A stretch of DNA of 64,000 nt from Candidatus Gastranaerophilales bacterium. GTDB lineage: Bacteria; Cyanobacteriota; Vampirovibrionia; Gastranaerophilales; UBA9579. The translations under genes were made by a program, and so were the position numbers. The notes beneath the pieces were generated by a model. It did not search any database, had not been told where the DNA came from, and saw only the letters and a list, made by a program, of their open reading frames with translations. Positions within the stretch are counted from its first letter, which is position 1. Each line of letters begins with the position of its first letter. The stretch spans positions 1-64,000 of the forward strand of contig JAQVCB010000004.1 in the NCBI GenBank assembly GCA_028689995.1, read 5' to 3'. Of this stretch, positions 39,771 through 49,816 are shown in pieces.

Positions 39771-41621
39771 TTATTTATGAAAATATTTATACACTTTTCG
39801 AGAATAGGTTTTGCCTATTACTCTTGCTATTTCAGATTCATTTGTGTTCATTATGCCTTTAATATCTCCAAAATGCTCCAGAAGGAGTTTCTTTTTATTC
39901 AGGCTTAAGTTCGGAATTTCATCAAGAATTGATTTTATTGCCTGATTTTCTCTTAATTTTCTGTGATAGTTTATTGCAAACCTGTGAGCTTCATCTCTGA
40001 TTTTTTGAAAGACAAACAGAGCCTGAGAATTAGTCGGGAAAATTACAGGATTTGTTTCTTCAGGGATGAAAATTTCTTCAAATTTCTTGGCAAGCGAAAC
40101 AATCGACTGATGAACAAGCCCAAGCTCATCCAGAGATTCTATTGCTGCGCTTAGTTGACCTTTTCCGCCATCAACTATAATTAAATCAGTAAGGTCAAGA
40201 TTATCCTTTAAAACTTTTGCATAATGTCTTTTTATAACTTCTTTCATTGAAGCGAAATCATCAGGCTTGCCTTCGGCTGTTGATCTTATTTTAAACCTTC
40301 TGTATTCTGTTTTGCATGGTTTACCGTTGATAAAAACAACCATACTGGCAACAGTATTTGTACCCTGAATGTGAGAAATATCAAAACATTCCATCTTATG
40401 CGGGAATTTAGGCAGATTTAATTTTTCCTGAATGTAGCTTCCTACTTCATTCCAGTCACTTTGAAGTTCAGTCATCTTTTTAAGTTTTATGTTTTCAAGG
40501 TGGGCAGTTGCATTTTTAGAAGCCATTTCAATAAGCTCAAACTTTGTTTGCAGTTTAGGAGTTATAATACTTACTTTGCTTTTTTTTCTACTGCTCAGCC
40601 AGTCTATAATTAAATTTTTATCATCTTCTTCTATTTCTTCTGGGATTAATATCTCTTTTGGAATTTCATTATCATTTATCATCTGATAATATTCCTGAAT
40701 AAATGCAATTATAGCTTCTGATATAGAATGTATTTGATTTAAAGTCATTTCAAAGTCATATTTGTCAATTAGTCTGCCATCTCTGACTTTTAGTACAACT
40801 ATGCTAATCATAAGATTATCACTGTCATATCCTATTATATCCTGATTCAGGCTTGTATTATCCGATACAACTTTTTGTTTGCCGACAACTTTGAGTACAT
40901 CAAAATAACTGTCCCTGTATCTGGCGGCTTTTTCATAATCCTGCTTTATTGAATACATTTCCATATGTTTTTTTAATTCTTCAAGAAGTTCTGTCTGCTT
41001 ACCGGAAAGAAATAATTCAACCTGTTTTACTATAGTTTTGTATTCCTCTGGACTTATGAGTCTCTGGCATGGGCCAAGGCATTTGCCGATCTGATAATAC
41101 ATGCAGGGGCGATCTCTAAAACGAGGGATTTTGCATTGTTTGAGAGGAAACAGTTTTTTTATAAGTTCAAGTGTTGAATACATTGCCCGTGCATCTGTAT
41201 AAGGACCAAAATATTTGCCTTTAACAGTCTTTTGATCAACTTTTCTTGTTATTATAACTCTTGGATATTCTTCTTCTGTGATGGTAAACCACGGAAAACG
41301 CTTGTCATCTTTAAGAAGAACATTATATTTTGGCTTGTGCTTTTTAATAAGGTGGGATTCAAGAATTAGAGCTTCAATTTCAGAGTCAGTAATGATGAAT
41401 TCAAATCTCACAATTTGAGGTACCATTACTGCAAGCTTAGGAGAGTCATGTTTGCCTGTAAAGTAGCTTTTGACTCGTTTTTTAAGATTTTTAGCTTTGC
41501 CTATATATATTATCTGGTCTTCGCTGTCATACATAAGGTAACAGCCCGGATAATCAGGCAAAAGCGAAAGAGATTCTTTTATTGAAATTTTGGTTTTCAT
41601 ACTTTCCTGAAATTGACTCAT
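39771..41621 (-). CDS. uvrC: excinuclease ABC subunit C
   Basis: LPDYPGCYLMYDSEDQIIYIGKAKNLKKRVKSYF, FDISHIQGTNTVASMVVF. Confidence 0.97.
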   Translation of the reverse strand: MSQFQESMKTKISIKESLSLLPDYPGCYLMYDSEDQIIYIGKAKNLKKRVKSYFTGKHDSPKLAVMVPQIVRFEFIITDSEIEALILESHLIKKHKPKYNVLLKDDKRFPWFTITEEEYPRVIITRKVDQKTVKGKYFGPYTDARAMYSTLELIKKLFPLKQCKIPRFRDRPCMYYQIGKCLGPCQRLISPEEYKTIVKQVELFLSGKQTELLEELKKHMEMYSIKQDYEKAARYRDSYFDVLKVVGKQKVVSDNTSLNQDIIGYDSDNLMISIVVLKVRDGRLIDKYDFEMTLNQIHSISEAIIAFIQEYYQMINDNEIPKEILIPEEIEEDDKNLIIDWLSSRKKSKVSIITPKLQTKFELIEMASKNATAHLENIKLKKMTELQSDWNEVGSYIQEKLNLPKFPHKMECFDISHIQGTNTVASMVVFINGKPCKTEYRRFKIRSTAEGKPDDFASMKEVIKRHYAKVLKDNLDLTDLIIVDGGKGQLSAAIESLDELGLVHQSIVSLAKKFEEIFIPEETNPVIFPTNSQALFVFQKIRDEAHRFAINYHRKLRENQAIKSILDEIPNLSLNKKKLLLEHFGDIKGIMNTNESEIARVIGKTYSRKVYKYFHK

Positions 41622-41721
41622 AATAAATTATAGCAAAATGGGGCGGTAAATGTTATTTCAGATTATTTGAAGTTACTCTACCTGAACTGCTAAATTGCTG
41701 AATATTTTATTATAATTAGTT

Positions 41722-41848
41722 TGTCACCCGAGCGGAGCGAAGCGGAGTCGAATGGGTCTTACTAATTTACGGTACACTAAAAGCATTCACTGGTAAGATC
41801 CCTCCACGGAGCCTGCCTTGAGCGTAGCCGAATGGAGTCGGGATGACC
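41722..41848. repeat. S3: REP-like repeat (GTCA...GAGCGGAGCGAAGCGGAGTCG ... GATGAC)
   Basis: Similar to S1/S2 and the inner parts of R elements. Confidence 0.65.
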
Positions 41849-41889
41849 AATTAAATATAATTTGTAGATTTAATTTTTTAAGCACATGA

Positions 41890-42234
41890 TTACTCGTAAA
41901 ATTCCAGAGCATCGTCAATATTTATTTCAAACCGTTCAATTGTTTCTGCTGGCAGTTCAAGAACGCTGTGAGCAGTGAAAACAAGAGGGGAAACTTTGCA
42001 GGGAGTCATGTTTTTCATTAAAAATTTTACTTTGTTTGATTTATCAAGGAATATAGCATCGAAATTAAATCTCATAAAAAATGAGTGAATGCTGTTGCAG
42101 GGAATAATCTGCAATCCTTCACCTTCATTGAGATTTGATCTGTTAAGTAGCCCGATAAATCTCGAGATAGTGTTATTTGCAACTTTAACCTTATTTGCAA
42201 CTATTTTTTGATTTGAGGTATTAATTACTTTCAT
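41890..42234 (-). CDS. DUF192 family protein
   Basis: RFIGLLNR, IIPCNSIHSFFMRFNFDAIFLD, VLELPAETIERF. Confidence 0.85.
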   Translation of the reverse strand: MKVINTSNQKIVANKVKVANNTISRFIGLLNRSNLNEGEGLQIIPCNSIHSFFMRFNFDAIFLDKSNKVKFLMKNMTPCKVSPLVFTAHSVLELPAETIERFEINIDDALEFYE

Positions 42235-42289
42235 GGATTTTATTTTACAATAATATTTTTATTTTTTCATATAAAAGCAAAGATTTTTA

Positions 42290-42630
42290 CGTTTGAATCG
42301 GTAAATTTGCTAATTTGTCGGAACAATGTTGAATTATATTCAAATTTATAGCTTATTGTTCCTCCTCATCCACAAGGGGCAGAGCAAATTTACCTGTATA
42401 TGTCGCTCATAAGAAATGCACAAAATTTTCATATGCTACAAAAATTACCTGTTGTTGACAATCTTCTTTCATTTATTTTATTTTTGTTTTAGTTAGAAGT
42501 TTTTAAAATGCAGAAATTCAGGTTTTTATAGTCAAAATAGTTATATTCTGTGGAGATTATATTCAACAGGTAATTTTTTCCGCCAATGAAAAGTTTTTAG
42601 CATTTCTAATTCACTTTTTGCAAGATATTC
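42290..42630 (-). repeat. E2: long modular palindromic element, empty-site copy relative to E1b
   Basis: Helices GGTAAATTTGCT(42300-42311)/AGCAAATTTACC(42383-42394); AAAATTACCTGTTG(42441-42454)/CAACAGGTAATTTT(42564-42577). Confidence 0.85.
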
Positions 42631-42656
42631 AACAATTTATAATCTTCTAGTTTCAA

Positions 42657-42764
42657 GGAGTCATCTTGAGTGGAGCTATAGCGGAGTCGAAAGATCTTAC
42701 CAATTTTGGAGTAATCTTACAATATTGGTAAGATGCCTCGACTTCGTTCGGCATGACAATAACG
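42657..42764. repeat. S2: REP-like hairpin repeat
   Basis: gtcatcttgagtggagctatagcggagtcgaaagatcttacc ... ggtaagatgcctcgacttcgttcggcatgac. Confidence 0.8.
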
Positions 42765-43166
42765 AGAGTTGTCATGCCGCACTTGATGCGGAATCTATTC
42801 AACTTTCAAGTTTAAACAATAATTTGTAGGTATAAAACACTATCTTTTAATGTATTACAGCATTTCACCATTAATTTATTTTGGACAGTAGTGGAACTTT
42901 TTATAGAAGCATGCCGAGATGTAATTTTCTGCCAATTATCCATTTATAAAGTCATAATACTCTTTCAATACTTTTCTTCTCATGATGCCTTTATTATTGT
43001 GTTTGCTGGTTTCTCAACTTAAACAATTTATATTTCAAGTTTGTATAAAAATTACAACACTCACTTTAAATCTCACCTAATGTTTGTTATAATAATAATT
43101 ATAATACTTTAAATCTCATTAATCTACAGGATAAATTATCTTACCAGAATTGTTATTATAACAATA

Positions 43167-44027
43167 ATGTTTTTTATAGAAACAGAGAAAGAAATTATGA
43201 GTAAAGAAAGAGTCAGAAAAATTTTAGAAAACTTCCTGAGCGAGATGGCAAATGCCAAGAAATCCCGCCATACTATAGTTAATTATAGAAGTGATCTGGT
43301 TCATTTTATTGACAATTGTTCAAGCGGCATTGATGGTTTGACAGTAGAAACTTTACGAAGTCACCTTGACGGGTTGAATTCAAAATCACCAACTACAAAA
43401 GCAAGGCATATCAGCAGTCTTAAATCATTTTTGAACTGGTGTTACAGGAAGGATTATATACCGCATAATCCTATACTTAAAATTGACAGTGAAAAGCCAA
43501 TAATTGCTCAACTTCCCAAAAAAATTGAAAGAAATTCCATAGAAAAAGTGATTTTTTCCGTAGAAATTTTCGATAAACACAATAAAGTTAACGTTAATAA
43601 TCTTAAATACAGACTTTTGTTTACATTAATGATAGAAGCAGGTCTTAAGGTTTCGGAAGCTTTACATTTGAATTTTGAAGACATCGAGTCTGAAACACGG
43701 ACAGTATTAATTAATTCCACGCCAAAACGCAGAGTAACTCTCTTTTCATCCGATTCAGTCAAATTGCTTGAGTTGTATAAAAATGAAATAGGTATAAATT
43801 CAGGATTTATTTTTAAAGGAGGTGAAACAGATTCTAAATCTCTAAGCTATCAGGCAGTTAATCGTTTTTGGAGAAAATGTTGCCAGAAAACCGGTAAAAA
43901 TATTACATTGCAGCAGCTCAGAGATTATTATGCACGGGAGCTTATTAGAAAAGGCTTCAATATTGACGTTGTCAGTAAAATACTTGGTCACAAAAAAATT
44001 CAAACAACTGTTAAATATTTCCAATAA
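43167..44027 (+). CDS. tyrosine recombinase/integrase family protein with altered catalytic residues
   Basis: N-terminal SAM-like core domain; LQQLRDYYARELIRKGFNIDVVSKILGHKKIQTTVKYF. Confidence 0.85.
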   Translation: MFFIETEKEIMSKERVRKILENFLSEMANAKKSRHTIVNYRSDLVHFIDNCSSGIDGLTVETLRSHLDGLNSKSPTTKARHISSLKSFLNWCYRKDYIPHNPILKIDSEKPIIAQLPKKIERNSIEKVIFSVEIFDKHNKVNVNNLKYRLLFTLMIEAGLKVSEALHLNFEDIESETRTVLINSTPKRRVTLFSSDSVKLLELYKNEIGINSGFIFKGGETDSKSLSYQAVNRFWRKCCQKTGKNITLQQLRDYYARELIRKGFNIDVVSKILGHKKIQTTVKYFQ

Positions 44028-44049
44028 GAAATAGAGGCTGAGTGAGATT

Positions 44050-44331
44050 ATGATACTTGAGTTTAAAGTGGATGAAAATATTGTTGAAGCGGCATGGCTG
44101 AAGACTTTGTACGATCTAATTGAAGAATTAAACTGTAGATGTAATACCTACGTTGAAGAAACTTACAATAAGTCATATAAAAGCTTTGTTAGAACAAGAG
44201 TGGTAGAGGTTTTTGGTTCCAATACCATGGTAAGCTGGTTAAAATTAAGAATGGAACGCTATAATCATTTTGTTGATTCATTTAACTCCAAACCTGAAGT
44301 TATAATAATTTCAGACAGAGATGATGATTAG
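44050..44331 (+). CDS. hypothetical protein
   Basis: 93-aa ORF, close behind the recombinase, purine-rich leader. Confidence 0.5.
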   Translation: MILEFKVDENIVEAAWLKTLYDLIEELNCRCNTYVEETYNKSYKSFVRTRVVEVFGSNTMVSWLKLRMERYNHFVDSFNSKPEVIIISDRDDD

Positions 44332-44339
44332 TTTTATAG

Positions 44340-44708
44340 CTAACCAACTATTAGTGTATCAGACAGTGCTTCTTCACAAAATTCTTCTTCCGGCATGCAT
44401 ATATCAAAAACTTTGTTCAAACGTGTTTGAAACATCATTTGGGCTACGTATGGCTGTAGGCCATATAGCCTGATATTTATTTCATTATATAGAGCGAATT
44501 TTTGAATATTCAAAAGAGATCCTAACCCTGTACCATCTATTCTGGGTATATTTGAAAGATTTAAAAGTATATTATGGTAGCCCTGATCAATAATCTCATT
44601 TATAGTGCTTTTTAATTTATTTACATTATTCTTTAAAAATATGTCTTTAGTTAGATCGAAAATACAAAAATTACCGATAATTCTGTAAGAAAATTCCATT
44701 AAATTCAC
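44340..44708 (-). CDS. STAS domain (anti-anti-sigma factor-like) protein
   Basis: NILLNLSNIPRIDGTGLGSLLNIQKFA. Confidence 0.82.
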   Translation of the reverse strand: MNLMEFSYRIIGNFCIFDLTKDIFLKNNVNKLKSTINEIIDQGYHNILLNLSNIPRIDGTGLGSLLNIQKFALYNEINIRLYGLQPYVAQMMFQTRLNKVFDICMPEEEFCEEALSDTLIVG

Positions 44709-45272
44709 ATCCCTCTATGAAACCAAACTATTAGACGACTTTTTATTCTCTTTATTGCGACATTGTTATAAAAACTAATTTTTGAAATAGATATCCAATG
44801 TCATATCTGAAAAATAAAAAATCACCTCCAATTAGGTCACACCAAAGGGTGCGGGTAAAATAATAAACATTTACGTGATCAATTATCAGTATACTAACAG
44901 AGATTTGTGTATTAAACAAATTGTAAATTATTTCTTGGGGATAAAAATTTTAAAAATAACTTCTTTTTCTTGATTTTAGATAATTATAGACGATGTTTCA
45001 TAGTCGGAATTTAGTTTACAATCTTTCGAGAAATATATTTTTTGGATATAGGTAATTATATTCTTAATAAAAAATTCTATTCGCCTCGTTATTAGATACG
45101 GTGCGGATTTTTTAAGGTATTATTATGTAAAATTATTTCGGTTTCTCATTATGCTTGATGTTCAGGAGATTTTCATTATAAAATATTTACATGGCTTTTT
45201 AAAATAAAAACTTATCGTTTTAAACATGCCTGTTTTGTTCAAGAAGGAAGGGTTAAGACTAAAGGATAATTA

Positions 45273-46955
45273 ATGATTGAGAAACAAGAGCAGGTTTTTG
45301 AAAATTATGATAAGGACTGCCTGCTGGAAAAAATTGAAAAATATGGTGATCCTAACAAAAATCTCATTATTACGTCGGTATTAATTTTATTTATAGCCGG
45401 ATTGATAGTATTTTTCTTTGGAAAAAGGGAAATTGGCGGAATTACTGCAGATTATGCTGATTATTATCCTCAATCAACTAATGCTTATATTGATGTTCAG
45501 CTTAATGATAAAAGCATACTGGAGATAAACAAGTTAACGACGTTAGATATTAAAAATTTACCCGGTTTGTTAATAAAAGTATTTAATGCGAATTATAGAA
45601 TCAAAAAAAGTAACAAACTTGATAAATTAATAAATCAGGTGTTGGGAGATGAATTTAGTTACGGCATCTGGAATAGCAAAGGTATTGATAGAAGTCTTAT
45701 TATTTTTCCTATAAAACGGGAAAGTAAAATTGATCCACTTTTTAGACTTTTGCTGAGTAAAAATGAAAAATTGACAGGGAAAATTTATCAAGGATTCAGG
45801 ATTATTACTGCAAAAAATACAAAAATAGCTTATTTAATCAATAGAGACAGATTATTTGTGGCAGATAGTTATGAATCCCTAGTATTTATAATTAATAATT
45901 ATATTTTAAAAGATGCAGCAAGTCTTTATGATAGAAAAGATGTTAGAAAGGCTCTTGCTTATGTTGATAAAGGCAGAATAGGAACAATTTTATTAACAAA
46001 TTCCACTTCGAATAATGATTTATTAAATAATATAACTAACAATAAATTCTCTGCTATAAGTGGATTTTTTGACAGGTCAATACCTACAACTGCAATAGCA
46101 ATGAGGTTTGACAGAGATTTATTTTATTTAAATTCATATACTCCATATTTTGAGTCAAAAATAGAAGGAAAAAATGTAGAAAAAGCATTTCAGGCTGTTT
46201 TTGATAATGAAAAACAAAATTTAATTCCTGACTTTTTGCCGCAAAATACTATTTCTTACTTTACTGTGAGTGGTTTAAAAAATTATATAAATCTTTATCT
46301 TGAATTATCAGGTATAAAAGACAAAACTGAATTTGAACAACTTAAGCAATTTGTTAAAATGACTACTACACTTGATTTTGATAATGATATTATGGAAATT
46401 TTTAGTAAAAATTCAATTTTTGCAACAATTGCTTCAGGTAATTTAAAACCAGGATATGCAATTATTTTGTCTACAACTCCAAAAACATCACTGGTTATTT
46501 CAAAATTTATTAAATTACTTCAAATTCAGGTTCCTTCTGAAGAAATTTCCAAAATTTCTTATAAAAATACAGAATTAAATATAGTTTCGTCTCCAAAATT
46601 ACCTGCTGTATTATGTTATGGAAATATTGACCAAAATTTATATGCAATAGGAGATAAACTTGCTGTTGAACTTATAATAGATACTATAAAAGCTAAAAAA
46701 TCTTTCTCAAATAACGATTTATTTGGAGATTTTAAGGAACATGCTCTATATAATTCAGGAATTACAGCTTTTATTGATATTCAAAAGATTAACAAATTTG
46801 CACCACAGAAGAGAAAATTCCCTGAAAAAAATTATCTTGATAAAATAAAAAATAATATAAATGCGGCCTTTATAACTGCTGATTATAAAGGCAATACGTT
46901 TATTGGTTCAATGCAGTTCAGTATGAAAAATAAAAAAATACAGAATAAAAAATAA
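45273..46955 (+). CDS. DUF3352-like membrane-anchored protein
   Basis: Single N-terminal TM then long soluble domain; layout resembles DUF3352 proteins. Confidence 0.5.
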   Translation: MIEKQEQVFENYDKDCLLEKIEKYGDPNKNLIITSVLILFIAGLIVFFFGKREIGGITADYADYYPQSTNAYIDVQLNDKSILEINKLTTLDIKNLPGLLIKVFNANYRIKKSNKLDKLINQVLGDEFSYGIWNSKGIDRSLIIFPIKRESKIDPLFRLLLSKNEKLTGKIYQGFRIITAKNTKIAYLINRDRLFVADSYESLVFIINNYILKDAASLYDRKDVRKALAYVDKGRIGTILLTNSTSNNDLLNNITNNKFSAISGFFDRSIPTTAIAMRFDRDLFYLNSYTPYFESKIEGKNVEKAFQAVFDNEKQNLIPDFLPQNTISYFTVSGLKNYINLYLELSGIKDKTEFEQLKQFVKMTTTLDFDNDIMEIFSKNSIFATIASGNLKPGYAIILSTTPKTSLVISKFIKLLQIQVPSEEISKISYKNTELNIVSSPKLPAVLCYGNIDQNLYAIGDKLAVELIIDTIKAKKSFSNNDLFGDFKEHALYNSGITAFIDIQKINKFAPQKRKFPEKNYLDKIKNNINAAFITADYKGNTFIGSMQFSMKNKKIQNKK

Positions 46956-46974
46956 ATTAACGGGAGATTAGAAA

Positions 46975-47136
46975 ATGACTCCGCTGGAAAAATTGGAAAA
47001 AGCAAGAGAGCTTCTTCTCGAAGCAGAGGAAGAATTAATTGAAAAAGAAAAGTCCTGTCCTTATGAAATCGGATTTACTTTAAGAAATCTCGATGAAGCT
47101 ATAAGCCATCTGAAAAATCTCGATCTTAAAGAATAA
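46975..47136 (+). CDS. 53-aa hypothetical protein (absent from the supplied ORF track)
   Basis: MTPLEKLEKARELLLEAEEELIEKEKSCPYEIGFTLRNLDEAISHLKNLDLKE* preceded by GGGAGATT Shine-Dalgarno-like site. Confidence 0.6.
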   Translation: MTPLEKLEKARELLLEAEEELIEKEKSCPYEIGFTLRNLDEAISHLKNLDLKE

Positions 47137-47186
47137 ACATTTCTCTTTATGTTTTCTTTTCAGTATAAAGCCTCTTTGAAGGGAGT

Positions 47187-47348
47187 GTTAACGAAATCAA
47201 AAAAACAAAGTTTTTTGTTTCGTCTTACGTCCCCATCGTCCAGTGTAAAAATGCCGAAAACTGACCGTTTCCGCCATTTTTCACTTTTGTTAGGGTCGTG
47301 TTGACGAATAGAAAATAAGAGCTGTTTAACTATTCGTCAACACTCCCT
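47187..47348 (-). repeat. E7: compact structured element with terminal inverted repeats and flanking TTGAA
   Basis: GGGAGTGTTAACGAA...TTCGTCAACACTCCC; hairpin GTGTTGACGAATAG/CTATTCGTCAACAC. Confidence 0.8.
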
Positions 47349-47362
47349 TGAAGAGCTATAGA

Positions 47363-48322
47363 TTATTTTTTAAAATGATCATAAAGGAGAATAACTGATT
47401 CTGCATATTGTTCTGTTTTTACATAAGGACTTTTTCCGTTTTTAAGTTTCATAATATAGCCTTGACCTGCATTATAGGCTCTAGCCACGTCTAATAGATT
47501 CGTATTTGAATTTTTAAGTTCTTTTATAAGAGCTGCATCTATTTCAAAATATTTTTCCCAATATTTAAGATTATTAGGTTCTTTTTTAACAAGATTCTGA
47601 ATATTAAGCATATCAGGGTCATTATGGAAATATTTTTTAACTATAAGTTTTATTAATTCAGGATTCAACTGCATTGGTCCGAAATCACTTGACTTTTTGT
47701 TTAATGCATCGAATCTGCAACTTGATTCACAAAACATAAAACTGTAATAAAGTTCTTCATCAATTCCGTATTTTTTGCACAATTTATTTATTATTTTTGT
47801 AGTTTCAGGATTATTAGCCCTGAATGCTTCTACGGTGATTTTACCACTTGACAAAAATTGTTCTGGATTTTCAACATATTTTAGTTCTTTATAAGGAAGA
47901 TTCTTTGATATACTGGTTTGTAGAATAGTAGCACTTTCATCATGCTTCAAGATTGAAGATGTAAGTTCTTCCAAATTTTTAGAAGTTTCTTCTACCTTCA
48001 AAGTTATAGGTTTTTTAACTTCGTTAACAGCTTCTGCGGTCAATTTTTTTATTGGTTCCGGGCATACATGAGAATGAATAATTGCACATAATCCTCCTGT
48101 AATAAGAGCTGCTTTTATAAAAAATCTTTTAATTGCCGGTTTTAATTTGCGTTTAACTCCCGGATTTGATCTGCGAGGTTTTCTTTTAACGGAAGTTTTT
48201 TTAAAAGAGTCCTGTTTAGAATCTTTATATCGGCCATATCTATCAGAGGATCTGGCAGATCCTGTTTTTTGATGTGGTTTCATAAAACTCGGAACACTGA
48301 GTGTATTATTATTTATTGTCAT
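47363..48322 (-). CDS. lytic transglycosylase (SLT domain) protein
   Basis: YGIDEELYYSFMFCESSCRFDALNKKSSDFGPMQLNP; DVARAYNAGQGYI. Confidence 0.85.
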   Translation of the reverse strand: MTINNNTLSVPSFMKPHQKTGSARSSDRYGRYKDSKQDSFKKTSVKRKPRRSNPGVKRKLKPAIKRFFIKAALITGGLCAIIHSHVCPEPIKKLTAEAVNEVKKPITLKVEETSKNLEELTSSILKHDESATILQTSISKNLPYKELKYVENPEQFLSSGKITVEAFRANNPETTKIINKLCKKYGIDEELYYSFMFCESSCRFDALNKKSSDFGPMQLNPELIKLIVKKYFHNDPDMLNIQNLVKKEPNNLKYWEKYFEIDAALIKELKNSNTNLLDVARAYNAGQGYIMKLKNGKSPYVKTEQYAESVILLYDHFKK

Positions 48323-48455
48323 AGCGTTTTAAAAGACCTTTTAACTAATTAGTTATGTTTTATATATTTAATTAAACAAAAATAATTAGTTAAAATTGTC
48401 TATTTTTCAGTCTTTATAAAGTTTTATTTACAAATTTATTAAATTATTAGATGGC

Positions 48456-49424
48456 TTAAAAAGATCCTGTCTTAAAATATTCTAAAGTCTGATTTATAAA
48501 ACTTCTAACTGTTTCATCTACTGTAATCAAAATATTTTCTTCTTTAACCGCAGGGATTAATATTTCGATTGCTTTGGGTACAATTTCTATATAAATCGGT
48601 GTTTTTCCGATAATATCTCCATCTGCCTGAACAAACAATGAGGGTTTTGTTTTTATTTCTATCTGTTTTGCTTGAAAATATTGAATTTTTTTTGATTTGT
48701 CATAAGGCTGTTTTATGATAATTTTCCATATAATAGGAAGGTAATCAATAATCCCTTTTGGGGATATTATTAACAAATCAAGAAGACCATCGTCAAAAGA
48801 GGCATTTGGAAAAAGTGAAAGTAGATCACCCAGAATATCTCCGCTGTTTGCAATGATTGTGGCTAACCCTCTGACTTTAATAGTTCTGTTATTATTCAGC
48901 TTGATTTTAAATACAGCATATTTTGGTTTAATTGACTGTATAAAACCTTCAATGAAATAAGCAAAAAATCCTAATTTTCTTTTTTTCTTTTTTGAAACCT
49001 TACCTATAATTTTTGCATCAAAGCCGCATCCTGCCATAAATGCAAAATATCTGTCATTTATTTTACCTATATCAATTTTTTGAGAATTTTCATTAAGGAT
49101 AATTTCAATAGCTTTTGGAATATTTATAGGTATTCCGAGATTACCGGCAAGCATATTGCCAGTTCCAAATGGTATAATACCAAGTTTGGCTTTTGATCCA
49201 ATCATTCCTGAGATGACTTCTGTTATTGTGCCATCCCCGCCTATGGCAACAATAATATCAAAGTTTTCCTGTACGGCTTTTTTAGCAAGATTAATTGCAT
49301 GAAGAGGTTCGTTTGTTTTCCAAAGATTAAGCTCATGACCGACAAAACCTTTGATTAATTCATCTTTTAGAATATTTATTTCATTATTTCCTGAAACAGG
49401 ATTATAAATAGCTGCTATTTTCAT
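48456..49424 (-). CDS. diacylglycerol kinase/YegS-type lipid kinase
   Basis: IAAIYNPVSGNN, DIIVAIGGDGTITEVISGM, GIIPFGTGNMLA. Confidence 0.93.
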   Translation of the reverse strand: MKIAAIYNPVSGNNEINILKDELIKGFVGHELNLWKTNEPLHAINLAKKAVQENFDIIVAIGGDGTITEVISGMIGSKAKLGIIPFGTGNMLAGNLGIPINIPKAIEIILNENSQKIDIGKINDRYFAFMAGCGFDAKIIGKVSKKKKRKLGFFAYFIEGFIQSIKPKYAVFKIKLNNNRTIKVRGLATIIANSGDILGDLLSLFPNASFDDGLLDLLIISPKGIIDYLPIIWKIIIKQPYDKSKKIQYFQAKQIEIKTKPSLFVQADGDIIGKTPIYIEIVPKAIEILIPAVKEENILITVDETVRSFINQTLEYFKTGSF

Positions 49425-49443
49425 TTTTGATCAACTTTGTAAG

Positions 49444-49690
49444 TTATAATTATTTCGTTAATAGTCCCAATCGTTTAGTGTCAAAGTGACGAAAACTTGA
49501 ATGAGTTACATAATACCTCCAGCTCCTGCGTCATTCCCCGCCATCGGTGGGGCGGGCAGCAACTTCAGCATTATTTCACTCCCGCTATCGTAGACCGTTT
49601 CTGTCACTTTTCACATCCGTTAGGGTCGTGGTTACGAATAGAAAATAAGAGCTATTTAATTATTCGTTACCACTTCGTTATTATAAATCA
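49444..49690 (-). repeat. E6: structured element with two concentric modules
   Basis: GTGGTTACGAATA(49628-49640)/TATTCGTTACCAC(49661-49673); minus strand continues GACCCTAACGGATGTGAAAAGTGAC. Confidence 0.8.
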
Positions 49691-49816
49691 GCAGATTTGT
49701 TTAATATAATTCCCCGTATTTATTATTGTAAATTATTATTAATTTTATTCCCAAAACATGAATTTTTTTAGTTTAGTTGGACTTTATATATATAGAGATA
49801 ATATAAGGAAAAAAAT

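Noticed and set aside
42771-42796. GTCATGCCGCACTTGATGCGG hairpin as something novel
   Set aside because: Resembles a very widespread bacterial REP-type repeat.
42290-44331. Integrated phage or genomic island
   Set aside because: Only a recombinase and a small hypothetical gene; no phage structural, replication or lysis genes and no tRNA-flanked attachment sites.
49497-49709. 70-aa plus-strand ORF in the track
   Set aside because: Lies entirely inside palindromic element E6; composition and position argue against coding.
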